Below are positions 43,629 through 52,243 of a DNA stretch of 64,000 nt, piece after piece. The stretch covers positions 186,001 through 250,000 of the forward strand of contig KE159612.1 in the NCBI GenBank assembly GCA_000403295.2, given 5' to 3'. This DNA is from Lachnospiraceae bacterium M18-1 (GTDB taxonomy: Bacteria > Bacillota > Clostridia > Lachnospirales > Lachnospiraceae). Both the position numbers and the translations under genes were made by a program. Under the pieces are notes generated by a model, which had not been told where the DNA came from, searched no databases, and worked only from the letters and a program-made list of their open reading frames with translations. Every line of letters begins with the position of its first letter. Within the stretch, counting starts at the first letter, position 1.

Positions 43629-44099
43629 CTAAACGGAACGGCTGGAAAAGTGCCGTGTGTTTTCTTTTTCATTCTTTTGCCCGGCTGCGGAATAGGTTGC
43701 CCTGCCGGACGAATCCCCGGCAAGATTCAACTCGATCGTCCGGAGATTGACTTCAATCGCATCTCTGATACTTCCGTTCAGAGTCTGTATGGTGCGGACC
43801 TGATGGTCCATCCTGTCAAAGAGAGGCTTTAGCATGGCTGCATCTGTATCCGGGATTTTTTCTAAAATCTGCCGGAACGTGCAGCCCTCTAATCCAAGAC
43901 GCTTCTGCTCTGCTTCGCGCTTCTGTTCGAGTCCCCTCAGGCGCATGACCGCGGCCTGTTCCTTGTGCATATAATCTTCTATAATGGAAACACGGTTCTT
44001 TACGGCGGCATCAAGCTTATCTTGCTCTATTGGAATCAATGTGTCAAAAAATTCGATAAAATCTTTCATAAGATCAGCTAAAACTGAAAAATCACTCAT
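43629..44099 (-). CDS. flgN: FlgN-family flagellar chaperone
   Basis: This 156-residue, almost entirely helical protein (LADLMKDFIEFFDTLIPIEQ, MRLRGLEQKREAEQKRLGLE, LNGSIRDAIEVNLRTIELNL) has the FlgN pattern and ends with a disordered segment. FlgN escorts FlgK and FlgL, encoded next, to the export gate. I chose the ATG at 44099 because GGAGG lies 11-15 bases upstream; a longer frame begins at 44123. Confidence 0.88.
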   Translation of the reverse strand: MSDFSVLADLMKDFIEFFDTLIPIEQDKLDAAVKNRVSIIEDYMHKEQAAVMRLRGLEQKREAEQKRLGLEGCTFRQILEKIPDTDAAMLKPLFDRMDHQVRTIQTLNGSIRDAIEVNLRTIELNLAGDSSGRATYSAAGQKNEKENTRHFSSRSV

Positions 44100-44236
44100 A
44101 CACGCAAATCCTCCTGCTATCATAATATAACTATACCTTATGAAACGGCCGTATGGCCATGATGTGATGCCCTTGGGTATAGTTCAGTGGAACGCCGGCA
44201 GAATATATGAGAAATCAACTTACACCTGCCGGCTTC

Positions 44237-44536
44237 TTATACCAAAAGAATCTTTGATGCAATGGCATATGCATCAATCTGATACGTATGCTCCGCAACC
44301 TTCTTCTTTAAATCCTGAACCTTCTCTGCAGATGCGGTATCTGACATCCCGGAAGATAACTGACGGGAAACCGACTCTGCAAAAGTATGCTCTTCAATTT
44401 GCCGTGGATTAGACTGTATGATCAAAGCATCAAAACTATGGCCGTCACTCGAGGCTGCAGAAGGAGCAGGATTTTCCTTGGTATGAACCCTTAGATCAGG
44501 ATAGCTTTTCATTACATTATTTGTTGTTATTTTCAT
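44237..44536 (-). CDS. flgM: anti-sigma-28 factor FlgM
   Basis: This 99-residue protein has a disordered, S/P-rich N-terminal half and the C-terminal sigma-binding helices VQDLKKKVAEHTYQIDAYAI, ending ASKILLV. FlgM holds sigma-D (FliA) until the hook is complete and FlgM is exported. It heads the minus-strand operon. A perfect sigma-D -10 box lies about 75 bases upstream of its start. Confidence 0.92.
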   Translation of the reverse strand: MKITTNNVMKSYPDLRVHTKENPAPSAASSDGHSFDALIIQSNPRQIEEHTFAESVSRQLSSGMSDTASAEKVQDLKKKVAEHTYQIDAYAIASKILLV

Positions 44537-44606
44537 ACTGGACTCCCTTTCTAAACTTTGCAGTCATTGTTTATTGTTGGGTTTATTTGTTTTACTTTAT
44601 ATTTTA

Positions 44607-44614
44607 ATATCGGC
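44607..44614 (-). promoter_or_regulatory. sigma-D -10 element upstream of flgM
   Basis: On the minus strand GCCGATAT matches the sigma-D -10 consensus at all 8 positions. The -35 region at 15 bases reads TTAT rather than TAAA. In B. subtilis the flgM operon also has a sigma-D promoter, which supports the call. Confidence 0.55.
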
Positions 44615-44680
44615 ATAACTTAGAAAATCATAACGAAAAAAAAGAGAATTAATTACAGCCTGTCCCGCAAAAAAGGGGAT

Positions 44681-44711
44681 AAAAAAACAGATGTGAATAG
44701 GACACATCTGT
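44681..44711 (-). terminator. terminator of the che operon
   Basis: On the minus strand ACAGATGTG (44703-44711 side) pairs with CACATCTGT (44687-44695 side) across 7 bases and is followed by T7. It lies about 40 bases after the cheB stop, at the end of cheA-cheW-cheR-cheB. Confidence 0.85.
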
Positions 44712-44752
44712 TTTCAGACTCAGCTCAGTCAGCGCTGATCGGTTAAAGCTGG

Positions 44753-45814
44753 CTAACCTTTTAAATGATTCAGCAGGACGGAAGGGATATTATCGCAGGA
44801 CGCCTGCGTGCATACCGCTCCCATATTGTAAGCTACCATGGGCATACCATATACGACGCAGGACTCTTTATCCTGTCCGATCGTGAATGCGCCCTTCTGA
44901 CGCATCTGCAGCAATCCCTCCGCGCCGTCGCTGCCCATACCGGTCATGATGATGCCGACTTTTTTGATGGCGACATTCTTGGCGATCGAGTTAAAGAGGA
45001 CATTTACTGACGGACAGTGTCCGCTGACCTTGGGACCAGGGTGGCACTGCACGATGTAATTATTTCCTGCCCTGACAACCTCCATCTGTTTTGCCCCGGG
45101 AGCAATGAGAGCCAGCCCGGGACGGATGACATCGCCGTTCTTCGCCTCGCGGACCTCCATGCTGCAGATCCGGTTCAGACGCTGTGCGTACATGTCTGTA
45201 AATCCCTCCGGCATATGCTGCGTGATCACGATGCCGGGAATACTTGCCGGAAGCTTCTGAAGGACGGCAAGCGTGGCTTCCGTTCCGCCCGTGGAAGCCC
45301 CCAGCCCGATGATAGTGGAATCCAGGACAGTGCGTGGGATAGGCGGGAAGGGCATAGGTTTGGCAGGCATATTCTGAGCGGTTACTGCACTGCCGGTGTT
45401 CTGCCGGGCTGCCACACGTACCCTTGCCTTGGACGCAGCCCGAACCTTAAGCGTCAGGCCGGCGAAAAATGTATCTTTTGAATTTTTGGTACTCATATCC
45501 GGTTTGCGGACAAAATCTACAGCGCCCGCGGACAGCGCATCAAATACACTCAGATTTAAAGAAGATACAAGAATGACCGGAATCGGATTCTTCGGAAGAA
45601 GCTGTTTGAGAAATTCAATTCCGTTCAGTCCGGGCATCTCTACATCCAGAGTCAGCACATCCGGTTTCAGCCTGGGAATCTTCTGACCTGCGTCAAACGC
45701 ATTGATCGCATAGCCTACGACTTCAATGCCGGGCTGAGAGGAAAGATGCTGTATGATCATCTGTCGGAACAGAGACGAATCGTCCACAACCAGCACTTTG
45801 ATTGAATTATTCAT
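44753..45814 (-). CDS. cheB: chemotaxis response regulator methylesterase CheB
   Basis: This 353-residue protein has an N-terminal receiver (VLVVDDSSLFR, LTLDVEMPGLNG with the phospho-aspartate near 56, VSSL, KP near 105) and a C-terminal methylesterase (about 165-350). The esterase triad is visible in GLGASTGGTEA (serine near 173), TQHMPEG (histidine near 199) and MTGMGSDGAEG (aspartate near 295). It removes methyl groups from, or deamidates, chemoreceptors when phosphorylated by CheA. It is last of four minus-strand che genes. Confidence 0.96.
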   Translation of the reverse strand: MNNSIKVLVVDDSSLFRQMIIQHLSSQPGIEVVGYAINAFDAGQKIPRLKPDVLTLDVEMPGLNGIEFLKQLLPKNPIPVILVSSLNLSVFDALSAGAVDFVRKPDMSTKNSKDTFFAGLTLKVRAASKARVRVAARQNTGSAVTAQNMPAKPMPFPPIPRTVLDSTIIGLGASTGGTEATLAVLQKLPASIPGIVITQHMPEGFTDMYAQRLNRICSMEVREAKNGDVIRPGLALIAPGAKQMEVVRAGNNYIVQCHPGPKVSGHCPSVNVLFNSIAKNVAIKKVGIIMTGMGSDGAEGLLQMRQKGAFTIGQDKESCVVYGMPMVAYNMGAVCTQASCDNIPSVLLNHLKG

Positions 45815-45854
45815 AAAAAATCATTCCTTTCTTGCGGCTAAAAACCGCATCCTG

Positions 45855-46679
45855 TTACGGAGTTTTTGACGATACCTTACGGTAAGTCGCTGGTTTGAGA
45901 TAATTATAAGGCGTCGTGGCTTTGTTCAGTCCCTCTGAATGCCCGATCAGAAGATAGCCGCCGTCATTGGTCGCGTCAAAAAATCTCCTGACGAGCGCTT
46001 CCTTTGTCTCCTGGTCAAAATAGATCATTACATTTCTGCAGAAAATAACGTCGAATTTTAAACGGAACTTAATCGGATCCATCAGATTGAATGTGCGGAA
46101 GATGACATTGTTCCGAAGATCCTGTGTCACATGATACGTACCGGGGGCTTCTCCGGGACGGAAGTATTTCTTCTTCCAGGCCGGGGACAATTCTTTGAGA
46201 GAATCTTCGTCATAGACAGCATTCACTGCACTGCGCAGTACATTCTGAGAAATATCTGTGGCAAGCACCCTGGTATCCCAGCCGGGCTTATTTGCAAAAT
46301 ATTCCTTCAGGATGATGGAAATTGTATAAGGCTCCTCACCAGAGGAACAGCCGGCGCTCCATATACTGAGCACCTTGTCCTTCTTTGTCTGCTCCAGATA
46401 AGGAAGGATAGTCTCCGAAAATAGTTTGAAATGCGCCTCTTCACGCATAAAATAAGTATAGTTGGTTGTAAGCTTATTCAACATCAGCTCCCGGTCTTCC
46501 GGCTTGCCCTTATTGATCAGATACTCTACATAATCTTCGAACGAGTTGAAGCCCATGGAAACGATCGTGTTGGAAAGACGCCCTGTGATGAGCTGCCGTT
46601 TCTTTGATAAATCGATGCCATAATTTTGATGTACGAATTTTACAAGACGCTGAAATTCCTTGTCATTTATCGTTAACAT
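45855..46679 (-). CDS. cheR: chemotaxis protein methyltransferase CheR
   Basis: This 274-residue protein has an N-terminal helical domain (FQRLVKFVHQNYGIDLSKKR) and a SAM-dependent domain with IWSAGCSSGEEPYTISI (motif I, near 105), VLATDISQNVL, and DVIFCRNVMIYFDQETKEAL. It methylates receptor glutamates using S-adenosylmethionine. It lies between cheW and cheB; a structured repeat separates it from cheW. Confidence 0.96.
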   Translation of the reverse strand: MLTINDKEFQRLVKFVHQNYGIDLSKKRQLITGRLSNTIVSMGFNSFEDYVEYLINKGKPEDRELMLNKLTTNYTYFMREEAHFKLFSETILPYLEQTKKDKVLSIWSAGCSSGEEPYTISIILKEYFANKPGWDTRVLATDISQNVLRSAVNAVYDEDSLKELSPAWKKKYFRPGEAPGTYHVTQDLRNNVIFRTFNLMDPIKFRLKFDVIFCRNVMIYFDQETKEALVRRFFDATNDGGYLLIGHSEGLNKATTPYNYLKPATYRKVSSKTP

Positions 46680-46716
46680 GTTTCTTGCTCCTTTTGCTTT
46701 TTAAATGCGGTTAAAT

Positions 46717-46807
46717 GTTACATTCACAGTCAGATGAAAATAGCCGCCCGTTTCGTCAGGCGCAGCTTGTAAAACTGATTTGCAAATTTGAGGCTGTGAA
46801 TAGTAAC
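46717..46807 (+). repeat. GTTAC-ended structured repeat, copy C, between cheR and cheW
   Basis: The ends GTTACATTCACAG (46717-46729) and CTGTGAATAGTAAC (to 46807) form an imperfect inverted pair. The interior (CAGTCAGATGAAAA, CGTCAGGCGCAGCTTGTAAAA) matches the right end of copy D read in reverse. It is inside the che operon, so it is transcribed. Confidence 0.65.
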
Positions 46808-46819
46808 GTATACATAATT

Positions 46820-46856
46820 CACACTGATTGCCGGCATCTGCCATGCAATCAGTGTG
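46820..46856 (-). terminator. 12-bp perfect hairpin just after cheW
   Basis: CACACTGATTGC (46820-46831) pairs perfectly with GCAATCAGTGTG (46845-46856) around 13 bases, seven bases beyond the cheW stop on the minus strand. No T run follows. It may be a processing or stability element between cheW and cheR. Confidence 0.45.
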
Positions 46857-46862
46857 GACAAA

Positions 46863-47339
46863 TTAATATGCCTCAATCAGTTTTTCACAATCCAGGAAAA
46901 GGATCACGGAATTATTTCCTGAGGATACCATACCGCGGATCAGCTCCTGCTGGTTTTCTACCGGAACAGGGGAGATCAGGCTCTGATCAACATCCATGAC
47001 CTGCTGAACGGCATCTACCAGGATACCGATCTTAACATCATTGATATCAAGAATGATGATACAGGTCGTACTGGTATATTCGATGGGAAGCTTACCCATG
47101 CGGAGACGGATGTCTATGATCGGGATGATCTCACCTCTCATGCTGATGATGCCCTTTAAATAGTCTGGGACAAGAGGGAGCATGGTGATGGAATGATCCG
47201 TGATGATCTCGATCACGTAATTGGTACTGACACCGATGTTCAGTCCGTCACAGGTAAATGTTAAAAATCTCTCTGTGGAAGCCGGAGCCTCATTCTCCGG
47301 AATGCCGACTTGTGTGTTCTTCTGTGTATCTGCTGACAT
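46863..47339 (-). CDS. cheW: chemotaxis coupling protein CheW
   Basis: This 158-residue protein has the CheW fold (RFLTFTCDGLNIGVSTNYVI, LPLVPDYLKGIISMRGEIIP, IIDIRLRMGKL, CIIILDINDVKIGILVDAVQ), with the strictly conserved RGEIIPIIDI region near 75. It links chemoreceptors to CheA. It lies 26 bases after cheA. The C-terminal NSVILFLDCEKLIEAY is normal. Confidence 0.96.
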   Translation of the reverse strand: MSADTQKNTQVGIPENEAPASTERFLTFTCDGLNIGVSTNYVIEIITDHSITMLPLVPDYLKGIISMRGEIIPIIDIRLRMGKLPIEYTSTTCIIILDINDVKIGILVDAVQQVMDVDQSLISPVPVENQQELIRGMVSSGNNSVILFLDCEKLIEAY

Positions 47340-47365
47340 AAAATTATTCCTCCGGTTCCTATATT

Positions 47366-49486
47366 TTAATATTGAGTATGATATGCTGCATATAAGTTAC
47401 CAATATCCAGGATCAGGCTGATATTGCCGTCACCGAGGAGCGTACAGCCGCCGATTCCTGAATTTTTGATATTGAAACTATTCAAATAGGAAGGAAGCGG
47501 TTTTACAACTACCTGCTGCTCGCCGAGCAGTTCGTCTACAAACAGGCAGAAGGACTTATCGGCGGATTCTACCCAGATCAGGATACCGTCTTCAATATTA
47601 GTCTTCTCGGTTTCGATATTGTATAACTCATGTACACGGATGATCGGATAAAATTCACCCAGACATTTTACAATCTCATTGCCGCCTGCATCAAGGATAA
47701 CCTCTTCTCTCTGAATCTTGAGAGACTGGCGGATATTTGCGATCGGAATGGTAAACAGGGACTTCCCAACGGAAATCTCCATGCCGTCCGTGATCGCCAT
47801 AGTAAGAGGAATCTTCAGCGTAGTAACACTTCCCTGCCCAAATTCACTGGAGATAGAAATGGTACCTCCTACGGATTCTACATTTTTCTTTACCACGTCC
47901 ATGCCGACGCCCCGCCCGGAGAACTCGGTCACTTCCTCGTTAGTGGAAAAGCCGGGGAGCATCAGAAGGGAAAGGATCTCCTTCTTGGAATACTCGCTGG
48001 CAGGCTTGGTGAGGATGCCGTTGCGTTCCGCCTTTGCCAGGATCTTTTCTGTATCCATCCCTCGTCCGTCATCGGTAATGGTAATGATGACTTCGCTTCC
48101 GGTATGGCTGGCAGCCAGGATGACCTCGCCCTGAGGATCCTTTCCTGCGGCAATACGCTCTTCGCGGGTCTCCTCAATCCCGTGGTCTACGGAATTACGG
48201 ACAATATGCATGATCGGGTCGCTGATGCTGTCCACGATTGTCTTATCAACTTCGGTGTTCTCACCTACCAGGGTAAGCCTTACGTCCTTGTTCAGCTTCT
48301 TCTTCATATCCCGGACAACACGGTTCATCTTCTGGAAGGTGCCGGAAACGGGAACCATTCGAAGAGACATTGCAATATCCTGCAGGTCGTCGGTCAGCTT
48401 CCGCAGCTGACGCGCAGACTTCATAAAGTTATCCAGCTTCAGGTTCTGCAGATCCGGAGAAGAAGTGACCATGGATTCCGTGATCACGATCTCGCCTACA
48501 ACCGCTACCAGGCTGTCAAGCTTGGAAAGGTTGACGCTGATGAGACTCTGCTTCACCGGAGCGCTGTGCGTAGATGCAGCAGCCGGAGCCGGGGCGTTCT
48601 TCTGTACACTTTCTGCGGGAGCGGAAGCCGGAGCGGCCTCGACGATCTGCTGAGCAGCCGGAGCCGGAGCTTCCTGTCTGGGAGCTTCCGCCTTTGCATG
48701 AATATTTTCAATGACCTCATAGGCCTGGATGCTGTTCTGCTCCTTCAGGATACCGACCGCGCTGTCTACATCTTCCTGAGAAGAAAGGGCTACAAAGAAT
48801 CCGTTGTCTATGATGGACTCCGCCGTGTCGCTGTTGGTCTCCACATCAGAAGGATAATACTCGAACTGCATGTCGATCTCCTTCAGGGCGGTAATGATCA
48901 TAAAGGCACGGAGGTTCTCCATGCCGGAGCCCTCTTCGAAGTGGATCTTTATAAAATAAGGAAGCTTGCTGTCAGGGCATCCCGCCAGTTCCTGGTTGAT
49001 CGCAGCAATGGCCTCTTTATCAGCGGGCGGCGCAGTGGGAACGGACGCTGCTTCCGCAGGTGCGTCATCAGAAGACTTCTCACCGGAAGAACTGATTTTT
49101 TCCAAAAAACTATTAATACTTTTAATGATTGAGTCGATATTAGTGCTAAGGGGCTCATCGTTTTCGATTTTTTCAACTTCGCCGCGAAGAGCATCCGTTG
49201 ACTGGAACATCAGATTGAACAAGTCATTCTTGTGCGATTCATCCAGGGAATCCATTCCGTTTTCTCGGATATAGAAGAAAAGATCTTCTATATGATGAGC
49301 AATCTCCATCAACGTGGAGAATTCCATCATGGCAGATGAGCCTTTGATCGTATGCATAATACGGAAGATCTCATTTACATCATTTGTCGTGAAATCCGAG
49401 TTCTTCTCTGCTTCTATCAAGAGTTCGTCCAGTTGTTCCATAAGAGTGTTTGTCTCATAGAGATACATTTCAAGCATGTTATCCAT
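47366..49486 (-). CDS. cheA: chemotaxis histidine kinase CheA
   Basis: This 706-residue kinase has a P1 phosphotransfer domain (IFRIMHTIKGSSAMM, histidine near 47) and a P2-like region (about 175-270, LPYFIKIHFEEGSGMENLRA). A long A/P/E linker, a P3 dimer domain (LRKLTDDLQDIAMSLRMVPV) and the P4 ATPase (HIVRNSVDHGIE, DDGRGMD, LLMLPGFSTNEEVTEFSGRG) follow. The P5 CheW-like domain ends the chain. It autophosphorylates in response to receptors and passes phosphate to CheY and CheB. No cheY or cheC/cheD gene is in the window. It heads the minus-strand che operon, divergent from the YlqG-like gene. Confidence 0.97.
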   Translation of the reverse strand: MDNMLEMYLYETNTLMEQLDELLIEAEKNSDFTTNDVNEIFRIMHTIKGSSAMMEFSTLMEIAHHIEDLFFYIRENGMDSLDESHKNDLFNLMFQSTDALRGEVEKIENDEPLSTNIDSIIKSINSFLEKISSSGEKSSDDAPAEAASVPTAPPADKEAIAAINQELAGCPDSKLPYFIKIHFEEGSGMENLRAFMIITALKEIDMQFEYYPSDVETNSDTAESIIDNGFFVALSSQEDVDSAVGILKEQNSIQAYEVIENIHAKAEAPRQEAPAPAAQQIVEAAPASAPAESVQKNAPAPAAASTHSAPVKQSLISVNLSKLDSLVAVVGEIVITESMVTSSPDLQNLKLDNFMKSARQLRKLTDDLQDIAMSLRMVPVSGTFQKMNRVVRDMKKKLNKDVRLTLVGENTEVDKTIVDSISDPIMHIVRNSVDHGIEETREERIAAGKDPQGEVILAASHTGSEVIITITDDGRGMDTEKILAKAERNGILTKPASEYSKKEILSLLMLPGFSTNEEVTEFSGRGVGMDVVKKNVESVGGTISISSEFGQGSVTTLKIPLTMAITDGMEISVGKSLFTIPIANIRQSLKIQREEVILDAGGNEIVKCLGEFYPIIRVHELYNIETEKTNIEDGILIWVESADKSFCLFVDELLGEQQVVVKPLPSYLNSFNIKNSGIGGCTLLGDGNISLILDIGNLYAAYHTQY

Positions 49487-49607
49487 AATCTTAGTACCGC
49501 CTTATCTAATATAATGTGATGTTTTATACTACAAAAATTACATTTATTAATATATATCGTCAGACTTGCGGGAAACGATAAGAGTAAATTGCAAAGCAGG
49601 TGAAAAA

Positions 49608-51026
49608 ATGTCAAATATTTTGAAAGTAACGACTCCTGTCGTAGGGTATGACAATAACGCGGTCAACAATAAACAGACCCCGACCCAGCAGACGCAGGAC
49701 TTAAGCATCAAGAACCAGGTGGATACCAACCGGGTAGTCCGGGCTGATGGCAGGACAGATTCGGACGGTCAGCAGGGGAAAGGGATCTCTTATGAATCCA
49801 ATTTTGGTAATTTTGTCCAGTCTCTGAGGGAGCTTCCCAATCTGCAGGAGGTCATGACGCGGATGCTGTACGGCGGGATGGCCAATATGGTGGAATCAGG
49901 GATCGGCAAAGGAACTGCCGCTGACATCCAGGCGCTGCTCCAGATGCTGGAGATGACTCCGGAAGAGCTGAACGGATTTCTGAAGGATGCCATGGCAGGG
50001 GCGAACCGGCTGCAGGGGCCGTTATTTGATGTGCTGCGGCAGATCATGGATGAAGCAAATTCCGTAGAATTAAAAGCAGGCATCCTGGATATGCTCCGCA
50101 GATATAATGATATGTCATCAGGCAAGCACCTTCAGCAGACCATCGAGGACCTTCTGGAGCAGATCGGAGCCCGTATGTTCCGGAACAACCGGCAGGAACT
50201 TCAGCTCCTTGCGTCAAGGCTGCGGCCGTACAGCATGGAAGGCAGCGCGTCAAATGTGCAGCTTCTGAAGGACCAGATCATCCCTTATCTGGGCAGCTAT
50301 ATTTCCCAGACAAAGGACCTGGGAAAGATCCGGGATCTGATCAGCCTTCTGGCCCTCAACACCTCCAGGCTGGAAAACGGCAGTGTGGACAAGATAGCCC
50401 AGGCGTTCCAGCGCCTGATGGATTTTCCGTCTTTCCAGAAGCATTTTCAGGGGATGACCGGAGGACAGTTCCGGGATATGCTGCTGAATGTAGATTATGA
50501 CAAGGCTGCAGGAAAGATGGACTGGAGCGATAAGCTCCTCAGCATCATGCAGGCAGGCGTGAGGGGAGATGCAGGACTGGAGAGCAAGGAAGATTTTGTC
50601 AATATGATGCGCAGCATATTGATCAATGAAAGCGTATACATGCCGGTCATGCATGTGATGCTCCCGGTGATCCTGAACGGCGTGCCTATGTATTCGGAGA
50701 TCTGGGTGGATCCGGATGAGGAGTCCGGCAATCCGGGTTCGAAAGAACGGGGAATAAAATTACTTATAAAATTTGATTTAAAAGATGTTGGCTTTTTCGA
50801 TATGATGATGTATTATGAGAAGGGGAAGATGGATATGCTGATTCATTATCCGGAAGAGCTGGCAGGACATGAAAGCGACATCCGTGACAATATCCGTAAG
50901 ATCATGAGCAGGAACAACCTGGAGGTTGAGTATCTTGCCGTGGAGCAGGGCCAGGTTCCGATCAAGGTATCTGCTGCATTCCCGAAGATATTTGAAAGGA
51001 GAAATGCGGTCAATGTCACAATATGA
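49608..51026 (+). CDS. YlqG-like flagellar-associated protein (FliK-like C-terminus)
   Basis: This 472-residue protein has a Q/T/N-rich N-terminus, long helical middle (LRELPNLQEVMTRMLYGGMA, TPEELNGFLKDAMAGANRLQ) and a beta-rich end (MYSEIWVDPDEE, IKLLIKFDLKDVGFFDMMMY, LEVEYLAVEQGQVPIKVS) that resembles FliK/hook-length C-terminal folds. It overlaps the next gene, an FlhB-tail homolog. In B. subtilis ylqG and ylqH form the same pair. Function is not established; a late flagellar export link is inferred. AGGTG precedes ATG 49608. Confidence 0.65.
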   Translation: MSNILKVTTPVVGYDNNAVNNKQTPTQQTQDLSIKNQVDTNRVVRADGRTDSDGQQGKGISYESNFGNFVQSLRELPNLQEVMTRMLYGGMANMVESGIGKGTAADIQALLQMLEMTPEELNGFLKDAMAGANRLQGPLFDVLRQIMDEANSVELKAGILDMLRRYNDMSSGKHLQQTIEDLLEQIGARMFRNNRQELQLLASRLRPYSMEGSASNVQLLKDQIIPYLGSYISQTKDLGKIRDLISLLALNTSRLENGSVDKIAQAFQRLMDFPSFQKHFQGMTGGQFRDMLLNVDYDKAAGKMDWSDKLLSIMQAGVRGDAGLESKEDFVNMMRSILINESVYMPVMHVMLPVILNGVPMYSEIWVDPDEESGNPGSKERGIKLLIKFDLKDVGFFDMMMYYEKGKMDMLIHYPEELAGHESDIRDNIRKIMSRNNLEVEYLAVEQGQVPIKVSAAFPKIFERRNAVNVTI

Positions 51027-51366
51027 CGATATCATGAATAAAAAAGCAGTAGCTTTGAGGTATGATGAGAACAGAGACGTTGCGCCGGTCATTGTAGCTT
51101 CCGGTCTGGGCTATATGGCGGAGAAGATCGTAGAGATGGCCAACGAAAACGGAGTTCCGGTCTATGAGGACAATTCTCTGGCAACGGTGCTCACACAGCT
51201 GGATCTGGGTACAGCGATCCCGGAGGAGCTGTATCAGGCGATCGTTGACATCTATACCTACTTTTTAAAATATACTCCAAAGCATACCATGGCGGGAGAG
51301 GCTTCCGTGGAAGTGAAGGAAGTAAAGAAAGAGGAAGAAGAAAATAAAGAAGAGGGCGCTTCCTGA
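51013..51366 (+). CDS. FlhB C-terminal domain homolog (YlqH/FlhX-like)
   Basis: The 117-residue product matches the cytoplasmic tail of FlhB/EscU after the autocleavage site: KKAVALRYDENRDVAPVIVA, YMAEKIVEMANENGVPVYED, LATVLTQLDLGTAIPEELYQ, VDIYTYF. It lacks membrane helices and the NPTH cleavage motif. A K/E-rich tail follows. Such free FlhB-tail proteins can partly replace or modulate FlhB in switching export specificity. AAAGGAG fits ATG 51013; ATG 51004 is too close. It overlaps the upstream gene by 14 bases. Confidence 0.87.
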   Translation: MSQYDDIMNKKAVALRYDENRDVAPVIVASGLGYMAEKIVEMANENGVPVYEDNSLATVLTQLDLGTAIPEELYQAIVDIYTYFLKYTPKHTMAGEASVEVKEVKKEEEENKEEGAS

Positions 51367-51386
51367 TGGAAGGCCCTCTTTTTTTA
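51351..51386 (+). terminator. intrinsic terminator of the YlqG/YlqH pair
   Basis: AGAGGGC (51351-51357) pairs with GCCCTCT (51373-51379), with TTCC/GGAA extending the stem, followed by T8. The hairpin overlaps the last codons of the gene. Confidence 0.85.
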
Positions 51387-51425
51387 TTTTTAAAGCGGCG
51401 GGCGGTAAGCGAATGCTGCCCTGGT

Positions 51426-52112
51426 TCAGGATTCCTTTGCCTTCATCTGCAGAACCTCTGTCTGGAAGACATAGTTGCGGATCCGCGCCTCAGACTGCGA
51501 GTTCAGATCGATATATTCACATCCGTATCCATAACGGCCTTCTTTACGGACCGGCCGGAGCTTACGGATCCGGGCCTTGACCAGCAGCGGGTTTCTGGAA
51601 TCAAAAAGGACTACTGACAGCGTATCTCCTGGTTTATACTTCTGATCAGAGACGAATAAAAAGCCGCCGCAGCCGATATCCTTGATGGTGACCATAGCTT
51701 CTTTTGAATCGTTGTCAAAATAAACGGAAGTGCGGAATGAGACATACACCCGGAAGTTTTTTCTGACCTCCTGAATGTCGTCGGTTACGCCGCGGACAAC
51801 ATAGTATTCCTTTTCAGCGGATGCATTAAAGCTGCCCCCCTGTACATTGGTCTCGCTTCCGTCCGTCCTGCCGTCCTGCAGGCGGCACGTCTCTGAATCT
51901 TTTGAGAGCGTATAGATAAATGCTCTGTAATCATACTGCCTGCCGTCCGGCATTAAAAAGATACGTTCCGGCAGATCTTCCGGCTTTTCAGAAAAAATGA
52001 GGCAGACGGTGTCCGGGCTTTCGCAGCAGTACCGGACGGAGGACAAAAAACTGCAGTCCATAAGAAACAGAGAGCCACTTTGTGTATCTTGCAGTGAAGT
52101 GATTGATATCAT
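51426..52112 (-). CDS. PilZ-domain protein (YcgR-like) with variant binding motif
   Basis: This 228-residue protein has an N-terminal YcgR-like beta domain (about 1-105) and a C-terminal PilZ domain (about 115-220). The first c-di-GMP motif is clear (RKNFRVYVSF, RxxxR near 118). The second reads DIGCGG where (D/N)xSxxG is expected, so glycine replaces serine. The end keeps GYGCEYIDL. PilZ-YcgR proteins slow flagella when c-di-GMP is high. Weaker or altered ligand binding is possible. It is transcribed away from the YlqH-like gene with which it converges. Confidence 0.88.
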   Translation of the reverse strand: MISITSLQDTQSGSLFLMDCSFLSSVRYCCESPDTVCLIFSEKPEDLPERIFLMPDGRQYDYRAFIYTLSKDSETCRLQDGRTDGSETNVQGGSFNASAEKEYYVVRGVTDDIQEVRKNFRVYVSFRTSVYFDNDSKEAMVTIKDIGCGGFLFVSDQKYKPGDTLSVVLFDSRNPLLVKARIRKLRPVRKEGRYGYGCEYIDLNSQSEARIRNYVFQTEVLQMKAKES

Positions 52113-52243
52113 GGATACGACCTCCTCATTCCATACCGAAAGCGCATCCGGGTAAATTTTCGGAATGCGCCAAAACTTAATTTACAAAGGAACTGTTAAA
52201 AATATAAAGGCAGACTGCACTTTTACCCGTTATTAAACATGCA

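Noticed and set aside
49487..49607. Sigma-D promoters for divergent cheA and the YlqG-like gene
   Set aside because: GACGATAT (minus) and AACGATAA (plus) resemble -10 boxes, but no TAAA lies at 15 bases.
52113..52243. Sigma-D promoter before the 51426-52112 PilZ gene
   Set aside because: TAAA is present but the spacer is 16 and the -10 matches only 5 of 8 bases.
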